This document shows, piece by piece, positions 9,190-18,474 of a stretch of 63,745 nucleotides of DNA (its first letter is position 1; the number at the start of each line of letters is the position of its first letter). Position numbers and translations under genes: made by a program. A model generated the notes under the pieces. It was not told the DNA's origin. It did no database searches and worked only from the letters and a program-made list of their open reading frames with translations. The stretch lies in the NCBI GenBank assembly GCA_003556225.1, contig PWRN01000060.1, positions 1-63,745 of the forward strand, written 5' to 3'. The stretch comes from Syntrophomonadaceae bacterium. Lineage in GTDB: Bacteria; Bacillota; Dethiobacteria; DTU022; UBA8154.

Positions 9190-9288
9190 CAGCGAAATCT
9201 TGTTTATCTTAAATCGCAGAGGTATGGGGACACACCTCTAAAAACCAGAGGAATGTCCCCGAAGTCTCCGCTTCACTTCGGTAACGCT
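9190..9288. repeat. Dispersed GGGGACA palindromic repeat, copy 1
   Basis: Intergenic element with an inner inverted pair GGGGACACACCTCT ... AGAGGAATGTCCCC (9226-9260) and a conserved left flank CAGCGAAAT-TT-TTTATCTTAA. A second copy lies at 26791-26930. The design resembles the REP-like targets of TnpA_REP/RAYT transposases, but no transposase is present here. Confidence 0.65.
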
Positions 9289-9335
9289 TAAAGCTTCTCC
9301 TGTGGCTCAGCTAATTGCAATATCTCGCTCTAGGG

Positions 9336-10289
9336 TTAGTTCATCTGGATTAAAAGTTTCATGGAAGTAACCCGGCCGTCCTGGATGTTCACCACAAACC
9401 CCAGGTAATCTTCCGTGCTAAAATTAACCCCCACGGGATTCATATTTCCGTCGTAGCGCACCACACCGTACTGCTGCAGATGATCATATTCCCCGTAGAG
9501 AATCCGGTAATAACCGTCAATAAACTGCTCCTTCACCGGGGGGTTGCTTTCATCGGGAAACTTCCTCAGTACCTCCTCCACGGAGTCCCCGATCCGGATA
9601 TTCCGGGAACCGCCTGCCCGATCGGAGTCGGAAATCTCAGCTTGATACAAATAAGCGCGGCCCTCGCTCTCATAAAAGGTGAATTCGCCATAGGGATACG
9701 TGATCACCCGCTGGTACCCTTCCAGAAAATCACTGTACTGCCTGCTTTCGGAAGCCGGTGATCCCAGGATATCCTTTACCTCGGTCCTGCTCATCCCCAG
9801 GCGCACCCCGGCAATAGACGTTTCACGGAAAGGCAGCTGCGGCAAGATCTCAGCCGGCGCGGCATTAATGCCGACAGCGTAGAGGTCCGGCTCCCAGGTC
9901 ACCTCTTCGCCCAGGTTTTCACTGACAAACCGTAAGGGGATCATCGTTCTGCCGCTGATCAGACGGGGAGGCACATCCATGGTGGTCTCGACGCCATTGA
10001 CCAAAGCTTGCCGATTCCCCACCCACATTTCCAGTTTCAGTCCCTCCTTGGAAGCTGTAACTTTCTGCTCGCCGGCCTCCCAGCCGACGGATGCTCCCAG
10101 GGCTTCCAGGATCGCCCGCATCGGTACCAGGGTCCGCCCTTCCTGGATCACGGAAGGAACATCCGACTCCAACCACTCCTCCCCCACAAAAATAATAATT
10201 TCTGGAGCCTGGGCAAAAGCTACCGAACCGCAGAAGATGACCGTGAGCAGCACCAGCAGCATAACGACGACCACAGAAAACCTTTTCAT
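9336..10289 (-). CDS. Exported copper-amine-oxidase N-terminal-domain protein
   Basis: 317 residues from an ATG preceded by AAGGAGG. A cleavable signal peptide is evident (MKRFSVVVVMLLVLLTVIFCGSVAFAQA split after about residue 27). Next come two beta-alpha repeats of the Cu_amine_oxidN1 type (GRTLVPMRAILEALGASVGWE and GRTMIPLRFVSENLGEEVTWE). These serve as a wall- or matrix-associated module in Clostridia and carry no oxidase activity. The remaining 180 residues repeat a segment starting GVRLGMSRTEVKDILGSP and RNIRIGDSVEEVLRKFPD, similar to SmpA/OmlA-like or DUF4309-like domains. Function is unknown. The same N1 module occurs at the C-terminus of the subtilisin at 42767. Confidence 0.8.
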   Translation of the reverse strand: MKRFSVVVVMLLVLLTVIFCGSVAFAQAPEIIIFVGEEWLESDVPSVIQEGRTLVPMRAILEALGASVGWEAGEQKVTASKEGLKLEMWVGNRQALVNGVETTMDVPPRLISGRTMIPLRFVSENLGEEVTWEPDLYAVGINAAPAEILPQLPFRETSIAGVRLGMSRTEVKDILGSPASESRQYSDFLEGYQRVITYPYGEFTFYESEGRAYLYQAEISDSDRAGGSRNIRIGDSVEEVLRKFPDESNPPVKEQFIDGYYRILYGEYDHLQQYGVVRYDGNMNPVGVNFSTEDYLGFVVNIQDGRVTSMKLLIQMN

Positions 10290-10390
10290 GGGAAAAACCT
10301 CCTTCGTCTCTATTGAAAGTTTGGGCCTGCAGATGAAGTGGAACAGGAGAGCAAAGCGCTTGCCCATCTTCTCGCCCGGGCAACGCGATA

Positions 10391-10732
10391 CTACTCCGAT
10401 TTTTTCAGATCTTGATATACCTTGACAGCCTGGGTCGCGTAGGCAGCCCCCGGGCCTCCGTTAAGCAGCATAACCACACCGCAGAGCTCGATCACTTCCT
10501 CCAGGGAAAGCCCGGCCTCGATGGCCGCCTTCACCCAGTTTACGATGCAGTCCTGGCACTGCTTGGAAACGGCGATGGCCAGCGCGGCCAAGGTCTTTTC
10601 CCGGACTGTCAGCCCCTTCTCCTGCATCACGGCCTGCTTGAAGGCCTGAAAGCCGGACATGGTCTCTGGGATCACCTGGGCCATGATCTGCATCTTCTTT
10701 TCCAGTTCCGCCAATCTTTCCTGGGATGACAT
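10391..10732 (-). CDS. Carboxymuconolactone decarboxylase (CMD/AhpD-like) family protein
   Basis: 113 residues with the AhpD/CMD core: REKTLAALAIAVSKQCQDCIVNWVKAAIEAGLSLEEVIE. It has one Cys-x2-Cys (CQDC), as in peroxidase-type AhpD proteins, which suggests thiol-based peroxide reduction rather than lactone decarboxylation. The start was chosen by GGAG seven bases upstream of ATG 10732. It lies downstream of polX on the same strand with a 46-base gap containing a 17-base tandem repeat. Confidence 0.82.
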   Translation of the reverse strand: MSSQERLAELEKKMQIMAQVIPETMSGFQAFKQAVMQEKGLTVREKTLAALAIAVSKQCQDCIVNWVKAAIEAGLSLEEVIELCGVVMLLNGGPGAAYATQAVKVYQDLKKSE

Positions 10733-10750
10733 GCATAAGCTCCTTTCCTC

Positions 10751-10784
10751 TGTAACTTGATTTACTTTGTAACTTGATTTACTT
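10751..10784. repeat. Perfect 17-bp tandem duplication at the polX stop
   Basis: TGTAACTTGATTTACTT occurs twice head to tail (10751-10767 and 10768-10784). The second copy contains the polX stop codon, so the duplication has left a spare stop and a longer gap before the CMD gene. Confidence 0.85.
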
Positions 10785-12530
10785 CCCGGAAGCCGCAAGC
10801 TGCCTGGTGCTTAAATAGGCTTCGACCTCTTCCCGGGAGCGGGTGTTAAAAACATCTTTTTTCTCCAGCCAGCCTTTTCGGGCCATGGCCACCCCCAGGC
10901 GTGTATCCTGGATATCTTCCAGGCTGTGGGCATCGGGATTGATGGAGACCATGAGCCCCATCTCCTTGACTTTTTTCAGGTGTCTCCAATCCAGGTCCAG
11001 GCGGGATGGGCTGGCGTTTAGCTCGATGATCACGCCGTTTTCCAGGGCTTTTTCCAAGACTTTCTCCAGGTCCAGGGAATAGCCTTCCCGGCCCAGGAGC
11101 AGCCGGCCGGTGGGGTGACCCAGCATGGTTACCCGGGGATGGTCAAGGGTGGTGAGCAGCCTGGCTGTCATCTTCTCCCCGGGCATGCCTAAACCGGAAT
11201 GCACCGAAGCGATCACAAAGTCCAACTGCTCCAGGATGGCGTCGGGATAATCCAGGGAGCCGTCGCTTTTAATATCCGACTCGATCCCCTTAAAGATAGT
11301 GACCTCGGGATATTTCTCTCTTAAACGATCGATCGCTTCCATCTGTTCTCTCAGATCTGCTTCCTTTAAGCCTCCCGCGTAGAAAGCCGTCTGGCTGTGG
11401 TCGGAGATGCCCACGTAGGTAAAGCCGGCATCCCGGCAAAACCGGACCACTTCTTCCAAAGAATTGACGCCGTCACTGTACGCGCTGTGCAGGTGAAAAA
11501 TACCCTGGATATCCCCTTCTTCCACCAGCTCGGGTAGCTCCCCTTTTTCCGCAGCCTCGATTTCCCCGTAATTTTCCCGGAGTTCCGGGGGAATATAGGC
11601 CAGTCCGAGGGCCTGAAAAAGATCCGACTCGCTCTTCCCGGCCAGCCGCTCTTCCCCGTGGAAGAGGCCGTACTCGTTGATCTTCATGCCCATGGCCTTG
11701 GCCCGCTGACGCAGGGCCGTGTTGTGTTCCTTGCTGCCGGTGAAATGGTGCAGGGCGAAGGGATAAGCCTCCGATTCCACGACCCTGAGGTCGGCCTGGA
11801 TCCCCTCCTGCAGCTGCACCGTCACCTTCGTTTCACCCCTGGCCACAACCTCGGCAACCTGGGGGAGTTCAGCAAAATAACGGGTGAGGCCGGCCGGATC
11901 CGTGCTGCTGGCCACCAGGTCGATATCCTTGACGATTTCCTTGCAGCGACGAATACTGCCGGCCAGGCTTGCCTCCAGCAGGCCGGAAAAGTCCTTGAGG
12001 CTTGCCAGCAGGTCAAGGGCGATCTGGTGGGCTTCATTGTAGAAATAGAGCCCCTGGGATCGCCGCAGGAAGGCAATACCCTTCATAATTTTTTCCTGGG
12101 TCTTGGCACCAAAACCCTTCAGGGCAACCAGGCGGTTTTCCTTGCAGGCATACTCCAGTTCCCCCAGGGTTTTAACCCCCAACATGTCATGCAGGGTTTT
12201 TATTTTCCTGGGTCCCAGGCCGGGGACTTTCAACATCTCCAGCAGTCCTTCCGGGATATCGGCCTTCAGATCTTCGTAATATTTTAAACTGCCCGTGGAA
12301 ACCAGTTCCTTGATCTTCTCATTCAAGGCGGTGCCAATGCCCTGTATCTCCTGGAGCCTATCCTCCTGGACCAGGCGGCGCAGCTCTTCTTCACCCAGCA
12401 GTTCCAGGGTCCGGGCCGCATTGTAGTAGGCCCTGCTTTTAAAGGGACTTTCCCCTTTCAGTTCCAGCAACAGGGCAATTTCCTGCATGGTTTTCGCCAC
12501 GGATTGTTTTTTGTCCAAGGACTTGCTCAT
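10779..12530 (-). CDS. polX: DNA polymerase X family protein with PHP exonuclease domain
   Basis: 583 residues, normal for bacterial PolX, a gap-filling polymerase with 3'-5' exonuclease/AP-endonuclease activity used in base-excision repair. Domains: helix-hairpin-helix 8-kDa region (residues about 1-125, with VPGLGPRKIKTLHDMLGV), nucleotidyltransferase palm with LAGSIRRCKEIVKDIDLVASS near 190-215 (the Asp-x-Asp pair), and a C-terminal PHP domain starting FHLHSAYSDGVNSLEE near 340, with later His and Asp metal ligands (GISDHSQTAFY, SINPDAHSLEDI). The start ATG follows AAGGTGAGCAC. Downstream is the CMD gene; upstream is a small membrane protein. Confidence 0.95.
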   Translation of the reverse strand: MSKSLDKKQSVAKTMQEIALLLELKGESPFKSRAYYNAARTLELLGEEELRRLVQEDRLQEIQGIGTALNEKIKELVSTGSLKYYEDLKADIPEGLLEMLKVPGLGPRKIKTLHDMLGVKTLGELEYACKENRLVALKGFGAKTQEKIMKGIAFLRRSQGLYFYNEAHQIALDLLASLKDFSGLLEASLAGSIRRCKEIVKDIDLVASSTDPAGLTRYFAELPQVAEVVARGETKVTVQLQEGIQADLRVVESEAYPFALHHFTGSKEHNTALRQRAKAMGMKINEYGLFHGEERLAGKSESDLFQALGLAYIPPELRENYGEIEAAEKGELPELVEEGDIQGIFHLHSAYSDGVNSLEEVVRFCRDAGFTYVGISDHSQTAFYAGGLKEADLREQMEAIDRLREKYPEVTIFKGIESDIKSDGSLDYPDAILEQLDFVIASVHSGLGMPGEKMTARLLTTLDHPRVTMLGHPTGRLLLGREGYSLDLEKVLEKALENGVIIELNASPSRLDLDWRHLKKVKEMGLMVSINPDAHSLEDIQDTRLGVAMARKGWLEKKDVFNTRSREEVEAYLSTRQLAASGK

Positions 12531-12568
12531 GTGCTCACCTTCCTTGCAGACCGCCTGGTTTTAACCAC

Positions 12569-12598
12569 GCTGCAGGGCCGCTTCACCTGCCCTGCAGC
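12569..12598. other. Perfect 10-bp inverted repeat
   Basis: GCTGCAGGGC / GCCCTGCAGC with a 10-base loop, between the small membrane gene and polX. It forms a stable hairpin without a T tract, so it may be an RNA processing or attenuation element rather than a standard terminator. Confidence 0.45.
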
Positions 12599-12629
12599 CA
12601 CCCTGCAGCTGTGTGACGCCTGACATCGC

Positions 12630-13091
12630 TCACTTACCCCGGCTGAGGCGACGCTGGAAGAAAATAAAGACAGGCAGCGGGATGATGATCCAGCCAAAAC
12701 TCTTGAGCAAGGTATTTTTTGCCCGGTTCATTTGCCGCTCCCGTTCTGCCCGGACCATGGCATCGTAATTTTCCCTTAGTTCTTCCCGGGTGAGGCTTTC
12801 CCTCTCTGCGCCTTCGGGTTCGGGAGGGAACCTCTCCATGCCCCAGCGGGCATAATCTTCAAAAGATTGGTAGTACGGGGCAGGGGCGACCATATCGGCT
12901 ACCGCCATGAAGGCGCCAATACTGCCGCCGATGCTCATCATTAACGTGGCAAAGAGCACCAGGTAGAGATAAATATTTTTGATCATGTCCTCTTCTCCTT
13001 CTTTTGAATCTGCCTTCACACCGGCGATCACGGCAATAATAAAAACCAGGAGCAGGAGCAACGCGGCTGGAATGATCATCGAGGCGGTCAC
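12630..13091 (-). CDS. Small three-helix membrane protein of unknown function
   Basis: 153 residues beginning at a GTG preceded by GGAGGAGTGCA. Helix 1 spans residues 5-25, helix 2 about 37-65, then a charged, Glu/Arg-rich segment (about 75-125), and a last helix near 130-147 (FGWIIIPLPVFIFFQRR). I do not recognise the family. The amphipathic middle section suggests a coiled coil outside or beside the membrane. It is on the same strand as polX, 99 bases upstream of it. Confidence 0.65.
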   Translation of the reverse strand: MTASMIIPAALLLLLVFIIAVIAGVKADSKEGEEDMIKNIYLYLVLFATLMMSIGGSIGAFMAVADMVAPAPYYQSFEDYARWGMERFPPEPEGAERESLTREELRENYDAMVRAERERQMNRAKNTLLKSFGWIIIPLPVFIFFQRRLSRGK

Positions 13092-13234
13092 TGCACTCCT
13101 CCTTCCCTACGAATTTGCAAAAATATAATGGCGCCCGGCCATTTCGCCAGGAAAATCCTGGCGGCACATAACCCGGGAAAAGAATAGAGCCTGGAAAGGA
13201 AAATGAAAACCTGGTGTTCCTCAAGATAAATATG

Positions 13235-13300
13235 CTTGGTGATCAAGCTCACTCAGTCATAAACCCTTGTTCCCCTGCTTGCCTTCAGCCAGGGATTTGC
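13235..13300. repeat. Dispersed repeat family 2, copy A
   Basis: GGTGATCAAGCT...ACCCTTGTT.CCCTGCTTGCC.TCAGC, closely similar to 58290-58345 and partly to 33825-33875. It is intergenic, with no coding sense, in the 288-base gap before the 12630-13091 gene. Confidence 0.6.
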
Positions 13301-13379
13301 GACACAAAACGTAGATGAAGCAACGGACTGAAGCCGCAAACATGCATCTTTGAGCAACAATGCTTCAATCTATCCTGGT

Positions 13380-13769
13380 TTAGTCTTCTTCGCCGCCATG
13401 TTCCTGGTGCTTCCCATCTGCCCGGCCTTCACGGTCGATCTCCGGGCCGTCTTCTGCCGTTTCAATCTCCATCTGCAGCAGGGCCCAGCTCAAGGATTTC
13501 CCGTGGGCATCCAGGTCCAGGGCGGCGGCCACCCCCCCCGGCCGGGTGCCGTGGAGCACGAAGTGAAGGGCCTGGAGGTCAGGGAGCTCATAGCGATCTA
13601 CTCTCCCGCGGACGATGGCACCAAAGTGTCTTTTCACGGCTTCTCCGGTCACCTGCCGGCACAGCCGATCGTAATCTTCTTCCCGGTACGGGAAAAGGGA
13701 GATGCTGGTTATTTCTCCCTTGTCACCGGACCTGCTGTGGGCCAGTCGATAAAGCTTTATCCGGGCCAA
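13380..13769 (-). CDS. AtuA-like C-terminal (ferredoxin-fold) domain protein
   Basis: 129 residues matching the small C-terminal domain of AtuA/DUF1446 proteins: KLYRLAHSRSGDKGEITSISLFPY, then a section ending HFVLHGTRPGGVAAALDLDAHGKSLSWALLQMEI. Here it is a separate gene whose TTG start is one base after the TGA of the large domain, so translation must be coupled. Its acidic tail (DGPEIDREGRADGKHQEHGGEED) is not part of the domain. It probably forms a complex with the product of the upstream gene. Confidence 0.8.
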   Translation of the reverse strand: MARIKLYRLAHSRSGDKGEITSISLFPYREEDYDRLCRQVTGEAVKRHFGAIVRGRVDRYELPDLQALHFVLHGTRPGGVAAALDLDAHGKSLSWALLQMEIETAEDGPEIDREGRADGKHQEHGGEED

Positions 13770-13770
13770 A

Positions 13771-15117
13771 TCAGCTCAACTCCCGGCAGATGAAATAGGG
13801 AGCTAAATCCTGGCGAGGGATCGAGGTGGAATAAGCCGCCACCATGGGCGCTACCTGTTTTCTCACGCCCCCGGGTCCCCCGGGGCCGTTCACCCAAAGG
13901 GCTTCCACTTCCTGCACGGCCCTGCGGGCCTCCATTTCTTCCTTGCCGTGCACGGCGACCCGCAGCAGCACCTCGTAGGGACGAAGGCCGCTCTGCTCCC
14001 CGATATGGTCGTGTAGGGCATTCAGCCCCACGATCTCGAAGCGGGTCTTCTCCAGGGCTAGAGCCAGCCGGGCATAACGCTTTTCCAAGATCTCCCGGGC
14101 CAGCAGGGCCCTTTCCACGGCGCCGTGACCGGCAAAGCCGATCATGGCCTCCCCCAGGTAACCTTCCATCACGCCCACGGTAACCTTGAGCGCGTCGGGC
14201 CGGGGCCGCCCGGAACCCCCGGAGACCGCTACCCTGTCCTTCCCGGTTTCCTGCAGCAAAACCCGCGAGAAATCTGCCGTCACATCCGGGGTTAAATAAG
14301 CGCCGGGATCGTGGATTTCATACAAGAGCTGTTCCTTACAGGTCTGCAGGTTCACCACCCCGCCGCTTCCTTCCAGCTTGGTAATGACCCCTTGGCCCTC
14401 CCCGTCTACCTGGGCCAGGGGAAAGCCAAGATCGGCCAGGTTGTCTACCTGCTTGTGGATCCCGTCGGCGAAATAACCGCCCGTGACCTGGCCCCCGCAT
14501 TCCAGCAGGTGTGCCACCACCGTTCCCTGACCCAGGCGCTCCCAGTCATCCAGTTTCCAGCCGAATTCATGGATCATCGGTGCCAGGAACAGCGAGGGGT
14601 CTGCCACCCGTCCCGTAAGGACAACATCTGCCCCGGCGGCCAGCGCCGGCAGGATCGCGTCCGCCCCCAGGTAGGCATCGGCGGAGATAACCCGGTCCGC
14701 CATGCTGGAAAAAAGGGCTTCGCGTTCCCAGATCAGGCTGTCTTTCTCCTGTAGCAGCGGCAGCACATCCGCTCCGAGGAGTGCCGCCACCTTCAGTGGC
14801 CGGATACCCATCTCTTCGGCCAGGGAGACGGTTTGCTCCAGGGCAGCCCGGGGGTTGGCGGCCCCCAGGTTGGTAATTATTTTCAATCCCGCTGCCCCGC
14901 AGTACGGCAAAAGCGCTGCCATTCTTTCTTCCAATAGCTGGCCGTATCCCCGGGATGGATCCTTCTGCCTTTCCAGTTGAGCCAGGGCCACGGTCCTTTC
15001 GGCCAGGCACTCCAGCACCAGGTAGTCCAGGTCTCCCTGGCGGGCCAAGTCTTCCGCAGGATCGATGCGGTCACCGGCATAGCCGGCGCCGCAGCCGATG
15101 CGCAGCGATTTTCGCAT
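13771..15117 (-). CDS. AtuA-like acyclic terpene utilisation/DUF1446 family protein
   Basis: 448 residues similar to the large N-terminal domain of AtuA (DUF1446): RIGCGAGYAGDRIDPAEDLARQGDLDYLVLECLAERT at the start, KIITNLGAANPRAAL near 80, and GADVVLTGRVADPSLFLAPMIHEFGW near 165. In Pseudomonas AtuA belongs to acyclic terpenoid (citronellate) degradation, but its biochemical role is unsettled and homologues occur in many acyl-CoA pathways. The small domain normally fused to it is the next gene. The ATG has GGAG about 13 bases upstream, a rather long spacing. Confidence 0.82.
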   Translation of the reverse strand: MRKSLRIGCGAGYAGDRIDPAEDLARQGDLDYLVLECLAERTVALAQLERQKDPSRGYGQLLEERMAALLPYCGAAGLKIITNLGAANPRAALEQTVSLAEEMGIRPLKVAALLGADVLPLLQEKDSLIWEREALFSSMADRVISADAYLGADAILPALAAGADVVLTGRVADPSLFLAPMIHEFGWKLDDWERLGQGTVVAHLLECGGQVTGGYFADGIHKQVDNLADLGFPLAQVDGEGQGVITKLEGSGGVVNLQTCKEQLLYEIHDPGAYLTPDVTADFSRVLLQETGKDRVAVSGGSGRPRPDALKVTVGVMEGYLGEAMIGFAGHGAVERALLAREILEKRYARLALALEKTRFEIVGLNALHDHIGEQSGLRPYEVLLRVAVHGKEEMEARRAVQEVEALWVNGPGGPGGVRKQVAPMVAAYSTSIPRQDLAPYFICRELS

Positions 15118-15309
15118 CGTGAATTTCTCGCTCCTTTGATCAATCTACCGACGGAAAGAGGTGATTGTCATGCTGTAAAGATCGAACTGGTTTATGTCCC
15201 GTTTGCACATCTCTGGGCGAAAAGCGTAACTATTTCCTTCCTCATGACATACTATACCATAAATTAGATCTTGACGAGGCGCATGGAAAGATTTTTAAAG
15301 TTAAGGGTT

Positions 15310-18300
15310 TTAATTCACCCAACCGGCGCTGACTGGTTTCTGAATCTTTTCATGAAATTTGGCTTTGTGCTGATCCGTAAAAACATAGTCTGTTTTGGGA
15401 TCCAGGTAAAAGCGCTGACTATCCTGCAGCAGATACTCCCTGGCTGAAGGAAATCTTCCGATAAGCTGGAAATAGGTGAACTTTTTATTTCCATTATGAA
15501 AGTACATGTTTTCAAAATCAACGGGATGTAAATTATGTCCTTCCGGATAACGGGTAAACTTCGGGCTATCAAAAGGATTCAAATACACCCTTACTTCCGT
15601 CGTTTCGCCGGGCAGCAGTTTCGGCACCTTGATCCCAATTTGAGGATTGTAAACATCATAAAGTGCTTTATCGCCCTGACTATAATTCACCGTGTAATGA
15701 TTCAGCCCGTATTCAAAATGCTCCCGATAAGCAGACGCTGCCGTTATACCCGCCCCGGAAGTGTAAGCATAGTTGCTTGGCACCGAAAGGAATAAAGGAT
15801 ATTGCGGGTTGATCTTGTTATAGTAGTCCATCTCAAATGTGACATGGAGATCAAAACTTCCGGCAATGGACACCGCATTGCTCTTGTTGCTGAGTTCAAT
15901 GTCAAGATAAGCAGGGCGGTATAAATAATCCGGATCTAATTTCAGAAAAGCGGCATCAACAGGGTTGTAATCGGCATAACTGGCGGCCTTGTTGATTTCA
16001 TTTCCGATCCCTTCTGCCAGGTCTGTGACCATTTTTTGCGTCCACTCCGTGGACGGTATACCTGCTTCTGTCAGCACAACTTCAGCAAAATATTGCATGC
16101 TCAGATCAGCAAGCTGGTCAAAATTGGGCAAGGTAGGTGGAATACCCAGGCTCATAAGCCCGTAATTGACGAGTCCTTCCAGCGCCGTGGCAAACGGGCC
16201 CTTTAAAGATTCCACCGGGCAGAGATCAACAACAAAGGTGATCAACCCCACTTTTGCGTTATCATAGGCTGCACTGACTTGATTGACCAGGGTTTTTGCC
16301 ACAAAAACCAGGTCCTTGAAGAAGTTTACAACACCTTCAAACAGCTGCTCGTACCACGATTTATTCGCCTCTGTCGGGGGCGGGAAATGCACCTTTGTGC
16401 CAACTGGCAGCACCTTTGGAACGATTTTTGTTTCATAGTCCTCGGGGGAATGGATGCCCTTTGCCGCATAATAATCTTGATGAAAATAGTAAGGGAGGAG
16501 CAGCTCACCGCTGACGCTGTTTTTCCACGTGTGCAGGATCTCATTGGCTTTGGGCGCCCTGAAGACATAATAATAATGCAAGTAATCTTTGGCCGGCCAT
16601 TTAACGGGGGTATAGCGCTTAATTCTTATATTTGGCAGGGAAGCATGGATCGTTTGAGTGTTCGTGTAGGGTGAATCGCTGTACCAGGTCAGAGGAGGAT
16701 TGTATCCATATTCGATGATTACAGGACTGGAATATGAAACATCATAGATGCCGGGTTCGATGGAATCTTTGAGGGCAACTCCCCTGAGAAAGTATTTAAT
16801 ATATTGCCCTTCTTGCATTTCACTTGCAGGTTTCGCAAATGCGGGGAAATCAACATAAATACTGTTCGGGTAACCTGAAACAACCGTTTCGACCGGCATG
16901 GCATATTCTTTTTCATAGATCACATGGGGTGTGTTCGGCCATCCCCCGCCTACCGCGGGAAAAGGTTCGGTTGAAATTTGCACAGCAATTTTTTCGTACT
17001 CACCGGATAATCCATGAAAATGAAAGAATCTGTTTTCATTGCTCCTGGGATCAACCGTGATTACAGGCCGGTGGAAGGGGCGATCCTGGTTTTCTCCAGA
17101 ATAGATTCCGGAAGAACTAACCGGTGTCCATACCTGGAAGCTGGAAGTGATCACCTGGGATGGATCCTGATCTGCTGCTTTTTCCCCATAAATAACGGCA
17201 ATTCCCCGGCCGGGTTCACCAATGGAGTTTCCTGCAGCATCCACAGGCACAGCTCGAACATAGAATGTGTTTCTTTGCTGGGGGATTGCTTTGTAGGAAG
17301 AAGTGAAGGCAACGTGACCGCCTATAGCCAGGGAAGAACTCGCCTTTAAACTGCTAAAATCAATTTGGAATTCACCAGCAGCAGCGTTTACTTTCCCTTT
17401 TGCCATTAAACCAACAGGGTTTTCCCAATTGTCCCGGTAACCATTAAATGGGGAGGAAGCAATCTGCCAAACTACTTCTTTGGCCGCGGCCGCATCGTGC
17501 AAGATGTAAGAAAACCATCTCTGCGGGTTTTCGTCTTTATCGATAAAAGCGGTGTAGGATGATGGGGTGTAGATTGATTGATGTAGCAGTAGATTGATAT
17601 GACCGGGATCGATCAGGGTGATGCCTGACGACTTCACTTCAGGAACCGGCTTGCTGGCAGGTTTTTCGGCCTTCGATGCTACATAGAGCTCGATTTTCTG
17701 ATCAAATACAGGAAAGACCAGGTTGTTTTCCCCCATCGCCTGATACCTGTTAAATTCATTTGTGGCCACCAGAAGTGGTGGGTGATACGTGGATATGGTA
17801 GATTCCATGGCCGGAGGCGTTCCATTTAGGCTGTAACTGGTGTAGGTCCTCTTTAACAAGACAATGGCCTGTTCCCGGGTCGTATTTTGCAGCGGACCGA
17901 TGGTCGTGCTGGAAAAACCTTTCATGATCTGATTTTTATACGCAAACTTCATTGCCTCCAATGCCCAGGAAGCGATTTCGTCTTGGTCCGCAAAAGGAAA
18001 ATAGCCGGATATATCTTTATCCAGCGAAGGGATACTTACGCTCAGTGCCCGGTGAATCATCACACAGATTTCTTGACGGGTAATGTTGTGGCCTGGAGCA
18101 AACTCGGTCGCACTGATACCTTTGACGATTCCCAGGTGATAGGCTTTCAGAATTTCAGGATTCGTCGTATCCTTGAAGGGATTGCTTCCTGCCAGTGCTT
18201 TTTTATTCGTCAAACCCTCATAGAGCTTCACGGCCAGCATACAAAACTCTTCCCGGGTGATGTTTTTATGAAAATCCTGCATGACATCTTGATACGTAAG

Positions 18301-18474
18301 ATTTAATGCATGTGCTTCTAAAAGCTCTGATTCTGCCCAGTTACTTTGCGTTCCATCAAAATGCAAACCAGGCGATGGGGCTGCTGATGTAACGGGTGCT
18401 GATGTGGGGAAGATCGTACACAGCACAAGAAAGACCAGGAACAAACTAATGAATTTTGCTCTGCATTGGTTCAT
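15310..18474 (-). CDS. Large exported S-layer-homology (SLH) domain protein
   Basis: 1054 residues with a signal peptide (residues 1-31, ending TSA-A) and three SLH repeats between about 45 and 225 (NITREEFCMLAVKLYEG, NITRQEICVMIHRAL, NTTREQAIVLLKRTY) that would anchor it to cell-wall polymers. The remaining 820 residues are beta-rich, Tyr- and Pro-rich, and match nothing I recognise. A helical stretch near 710-830 (EGVVNFFKDLVFVAKTLVNQ) is unusual for a surface protein. The gene is visibly more AT-rich than its neighbours, suggesting transfer or a fast-evolving surface antigen. The ATG follows GAGGTGAAAATCAA. Confidence 0.85.
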   Translation of the reverse strand: MNQCRAKFISLFLVFLVLCTIFPTSAPVTSAAPSPGLHFDGTQSNWAESELLEAHALNLTYQDVMQDFHKNITREEFCMLAVKLYEGLTNKKALAGSNPFKDTTNPEILKAYHLGIVKGISATEFAPGHNITRQEICVMIHRALSVSIPSLDKDISGYFPFADQDEIASWALEAMKFAYKNQIMKGFSSTTIGPLQNTTREQAIVLLKRTYTSYSLNGTPPAMESTISTYHPPLLVATNEFNRYQAMGENNLVFPVFDQKIELYVASKAEKPASKPVPEVKSSGITLIDPGHINLLLHQSIYTPSSYTAFIDKDENPQRWFSYILHDAAAAKEVVWQIASSPFNGYRDNWENPVGLMAKGKVNAAAGEFQIDFSSLKASSSLAIGGHVAFTSSYKAIPQQRNTFYVRAVPVDAAGNSIGEPGRGIAVIYGEKAADQDPSQVITSSFQVWTPVSSSGIYSGENQDRPFHRPVITVDPRSNENRFFHFHGLSGEYEKIAVQISTEPFPAVGGGWPNTPHVIYEKEYAMPVETVVSGYPNSIYVDFPAFAKPASEMQEGQYIKYFLRGVALKDSIEPGIYDVSYSSPVIIEYGYNPPLTWYSDSPYTNTQTIHASLPNIRIKRYTPVKWPAKDYLHYYYVFRAPKANEILHTWKNSVSGELLLPYYFHQDYYAAKGIHSPEDYETKIVPKVLPVGTKVHFPPPTEANKSWYEQLFEGVVNFFKDLVFVAKTLVNQVSAAYDNAKVGLITFVVDLCPVESLKGPFATALEGLVNYGLMSLGIPPTLPNFDQLADLSMQYFAEVVLTEAGIPSTEWTQKMVTDLAEGIGNEINKAASYADYNPVDAAFLKLDPDYLYRPAYLDIELSNKSNAVSIAGSFDLHVTFEMDYYNKINPQYPLFLSVPSNYAYTSGAGITAASAYREHFEYGLNHYTVNYSQGDKALYDVYNPQIGIKVPKLLPGETTEVRVYLNPFDSPKFTRYPEGHNLHPVDFENMYFHNGNKKFTYFQLIGRFPSAREYLLQDSQRFYLDPKTDYVFTDQHKAKFHEKIQKPVSAGWVN

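Noticed and set aside
13350-13793. Plus-strand frame over the small AtuA-like gene
   Set aside because: The minus frame shows clear family motifs and a coupled start; the plus frame is its shadow.
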